From Betaproteobacteria bacterium HGW-Betaproteobacteria-14 (GTDB lineage: Bacteria; Pseudomonadota; Gammaproteobacteria; Burkholderiales; Rhodocyclaceae), in the NCBI GenBank assembly GCA_002840845.1, contig PHCS01000019.1, positions 1-40,299 on the forward strand: a stretch of 40,299 bases of DNA. Reading direction: 5' to 3'. The position numbers and the translations under genes were made by a program. The notes beneath the pieces were generated by a model, which was not told the DNA's origin, ran no database searches, and saw only the letters and a list, made by a program, of their open reading frames with translations. Positions 38,937 to 40,299 of this stretch are shown one piece after another; positions within the stretch are counted from its first letter, which is position 1, and every line of letters starts with the position of its first letter.

Positions 38937-40299
38937 ATGAGAAAGATGTTTGCAATACTTATGACGGTCGCCGGCCTCGGTCTGGCCGGATTGGCCGCGG
39001 CCGATGCGCCGCCCGCTGCCGAAGCTGCCGCGAGCGTGGCGGCTGCAACCGAGGCTGCCGCCCCCGCCGTCGCGGCGGCGGTGCACAAGGGCGACGTGGC
39101 CTGGATGCTCACGGCCACGCTGCTGGTCATCTTCATGGCCGTTCCCGGCCTGGCGCTGTTCTATGGCGGCCTGGTGCGCGCCAAGAACATGCTCTCGGTG
39201 CTGATGCAGGTGATGGTGGTGTTTTCGCTGATCAGCGTGCTGTGGGCGGTGTACGGCTACAGCCTGGCGTTCGGCGGCGAAGGACTGATCATCGCCGGAT
39301 TCGACAAGCTCTTTCTCTCCGGCGTCGGCATCAACAGCCTGGCCGACACCTTCACGCCCGAGGTCAAGCTGCCCGAGTATGTCTTCATCGCCTTCCAGGC
39401 CACCTTTGCCGGCATCACCTGCGCGCTGATCGTCGGCTCGTTCGCCGAGCGCATGCGCTTTTCCGCCGTGCTGCTGTTCTCGGTGCTCTGGTTCACCTTC
39501 AGCTATCTGCCGATCGCGCACATGGTCTGGGGCGCCGGAGGCTATCTGCTCAGCAAGGGCGCGCTGGACTTTGCCGGCGGCACCGTGGTGCACATCAACG
39601 CCGGCGTGGCCGGTCTGGTCGGCGCCTACCTCCTGGGCAAGCGTGTCGGCTACGGCCGCGAGGCCCTGACGCCGCACAGCCTGACGCTGACGATGGTGGG
39701 CGCCTCGATGCTGTGGGTGGGCTGGTTCGGCTTCAACGCGGGCTCCAACCTCGAAGCGACGAGCGGCGCGGCACTGGCCTTCGTGAACACGCTCTTCGCC
39801 ACGGCCTCCGCAGTCTTGTCCTGGATGTTTGCCGAATGGCTCCTCAAGGGCAAGCCTTCGATGCTGGGCGCGGCCTCGGGCGCGGTGGCGGGACTGGTGG
39901 CCATCACGCCGGCCTGCGGTTCGGTCGGCCCGATGGGTGCCATCGTCATCGGCCTGGCCGCCGGCGTGGTCTGCTTCTGGGGGGTAAACGGCCTGAAGAA
40001 GCTGCTGGGCGCCGACGACTCGCTCGACGTCTTCGGCGTGCATGGCGTCGGCGGCATCCTTGGCGCATTGCTTACCGGCGTGTTCTCCGCGCCCAGCCTG
40101 GGCGGCACCGGCAAGGATGATTTCTCCATCGCCGGCCAGCTCATGACCCAGGCCGAGGGTGTCCTCATCACCGTCGTCTGGTCCGCCGTGGTGGCGTTCA
40201 TTGCCTACAAGATTGCCGACATGCTGGTCGGGCTGCGCGTGCCGGAAGACGAAGAGCGCGAGGGCCTGGACATCACCGCGCACGGCGAGACGGCCTACC
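38937..40299 (+). CDS. amtB: Ammonium transporter AmtB, 3' end cut by the window
   Basis: 454 residues are visible, with no stop before the window ends; the last part (EDEEREGLDITAHGETAY) suggests only a residue or two are missing. A signal peptide (MRKMFAILMTVAGLGLAGLA) is followed by an unusually long Ala/Glu-rich stretch (about residues 22-50), and then the transporter core from WMLTATLLVIFMAVPGLALF. The pore histidines lie in GGTVVHINAGVAG and VFGVHGVGGILGA, and the periplasmic recruitment site in FYGGLVRAKN. It is 9 bp after glnK with AGGAGAG as ribosome site. It forms a trimer controlled by GlnK. Confidence 0.95.
   Translation, partial: MRKMFAILMTVAGLGLAGLAAADAPPAAEAAASVAAATEAAAPAVAAAVHKGDVAWMLTATLLVIFMAVPGLALFYGGLVRAKNMLSVLMQVMVVFSLISVLWAVYGYSLAFGGEGLIIAGFDKLFLSGVGINSLADTFTPEVKLPEYVFIAFQATFAGITCALIVGSFAERMRFSAVLLFSVLWFTFSYLPIAHMVWGAGGYLLSKGALDFAGGTVVHINAGVAGLVGAYLLGKRVGYGREALTPHSLTLTMVGASMLWVGWFGFNAGSNLEATSGAALAFVNTLFATASAVLSWMFAEWLLKGKPSMLGAASGAVAGLVAITPACGSVGPMGAIVIGLAAGVVCFWGVNGLKKLLGADDSLDVFGVHGVGGILGALLTGVFSAPSLGGTGKDDFSIAGQLMTQAEGVLITVVWSAVVAFIAYKIADMLVGLRVPEDEEREGLDITAHGETAY

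Overview
The window looks like a chromosomal segment of a GC-rich betaproteobacterium, most likely Rhodocyclales or a close relative. The basis is gene content and order: rsmB-DUF4390-ntrY-ntrX-trkA-trkH, DUF1840, ubiK next to comM, and a TorF-type porin directly before glnK-amtB. I see no phage genes, transposases, CRISPR arrays, tRNAs or rRNAs. Nearly every base belongs to a recognisable gene. The novelty lies mostly in regulatory DNA and in a few unusual gene versions, not in an unknown multigene system.

Layout. 1-4128 (minus): a tightly overlapped operon of an acetate--CoA ligase and a heterotetrameric-type 2-oxoacid dehydrogenase (E1 alpha, E1 beta, start of E2), preceded by homospermidine synthase (4204-5616, minus). 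5798-7064: a small YbaN/DUF454 membrane protein and a secreted M23 peptidase. 7394-17013 (plus): rsmB, a DUF4390 exported protein, the NtrY/NtrX two-component pair and the Trk potassium system with two tandem TrkH subunits. 17026-20674 (plus): hemE and priA, separated by a 400-bp AT-rich gap with DnaA boxes that resembles a replication origin. 20676-23171 (minus): beta-carbonic anhydrase, a YiiM-like MOSC protein and an MFS carrier, divergent from a DUF1840 gene. 23625-27982 (minus): metH behind a SAM-II-like riboswitch and an intrinsic terminator, plus an upstream lipoprotein. 28093-30292 (plus): rhodanese, thioredoxin-like protein and MFS carrier. 30289-33357 (minus): putA. 33412-37522 (minus): comM, then a MarR-regulated cytochrome b561/YceI operon, then ubiK. 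37748 to the end (plus): torF-glnK-amtB behind a sigma-54 promoter with an NtrC-like site.

How the parts fit. Nitrogen control appears twice (NtrYX, and the sigma-54/NtrC-type glnK-amtB unit). Central carbon supply (acetate, pyruvate or acetoin to acetyl-CoA; proline to glutamate), methionine/SAM homeostasis, potassium uptake and envelope redox functions make up the rest. Many genes are joined by 4-nt ATGA overlaps. Several others have a -10 box only 6-10 nt before the start codon, which suggests leaderless transcripts.

Limits: everything here was read by eye. Promoters, operators, the riboswitch and the origin are pattern-based predictions. The E2 and amtB genes run off the window ends.
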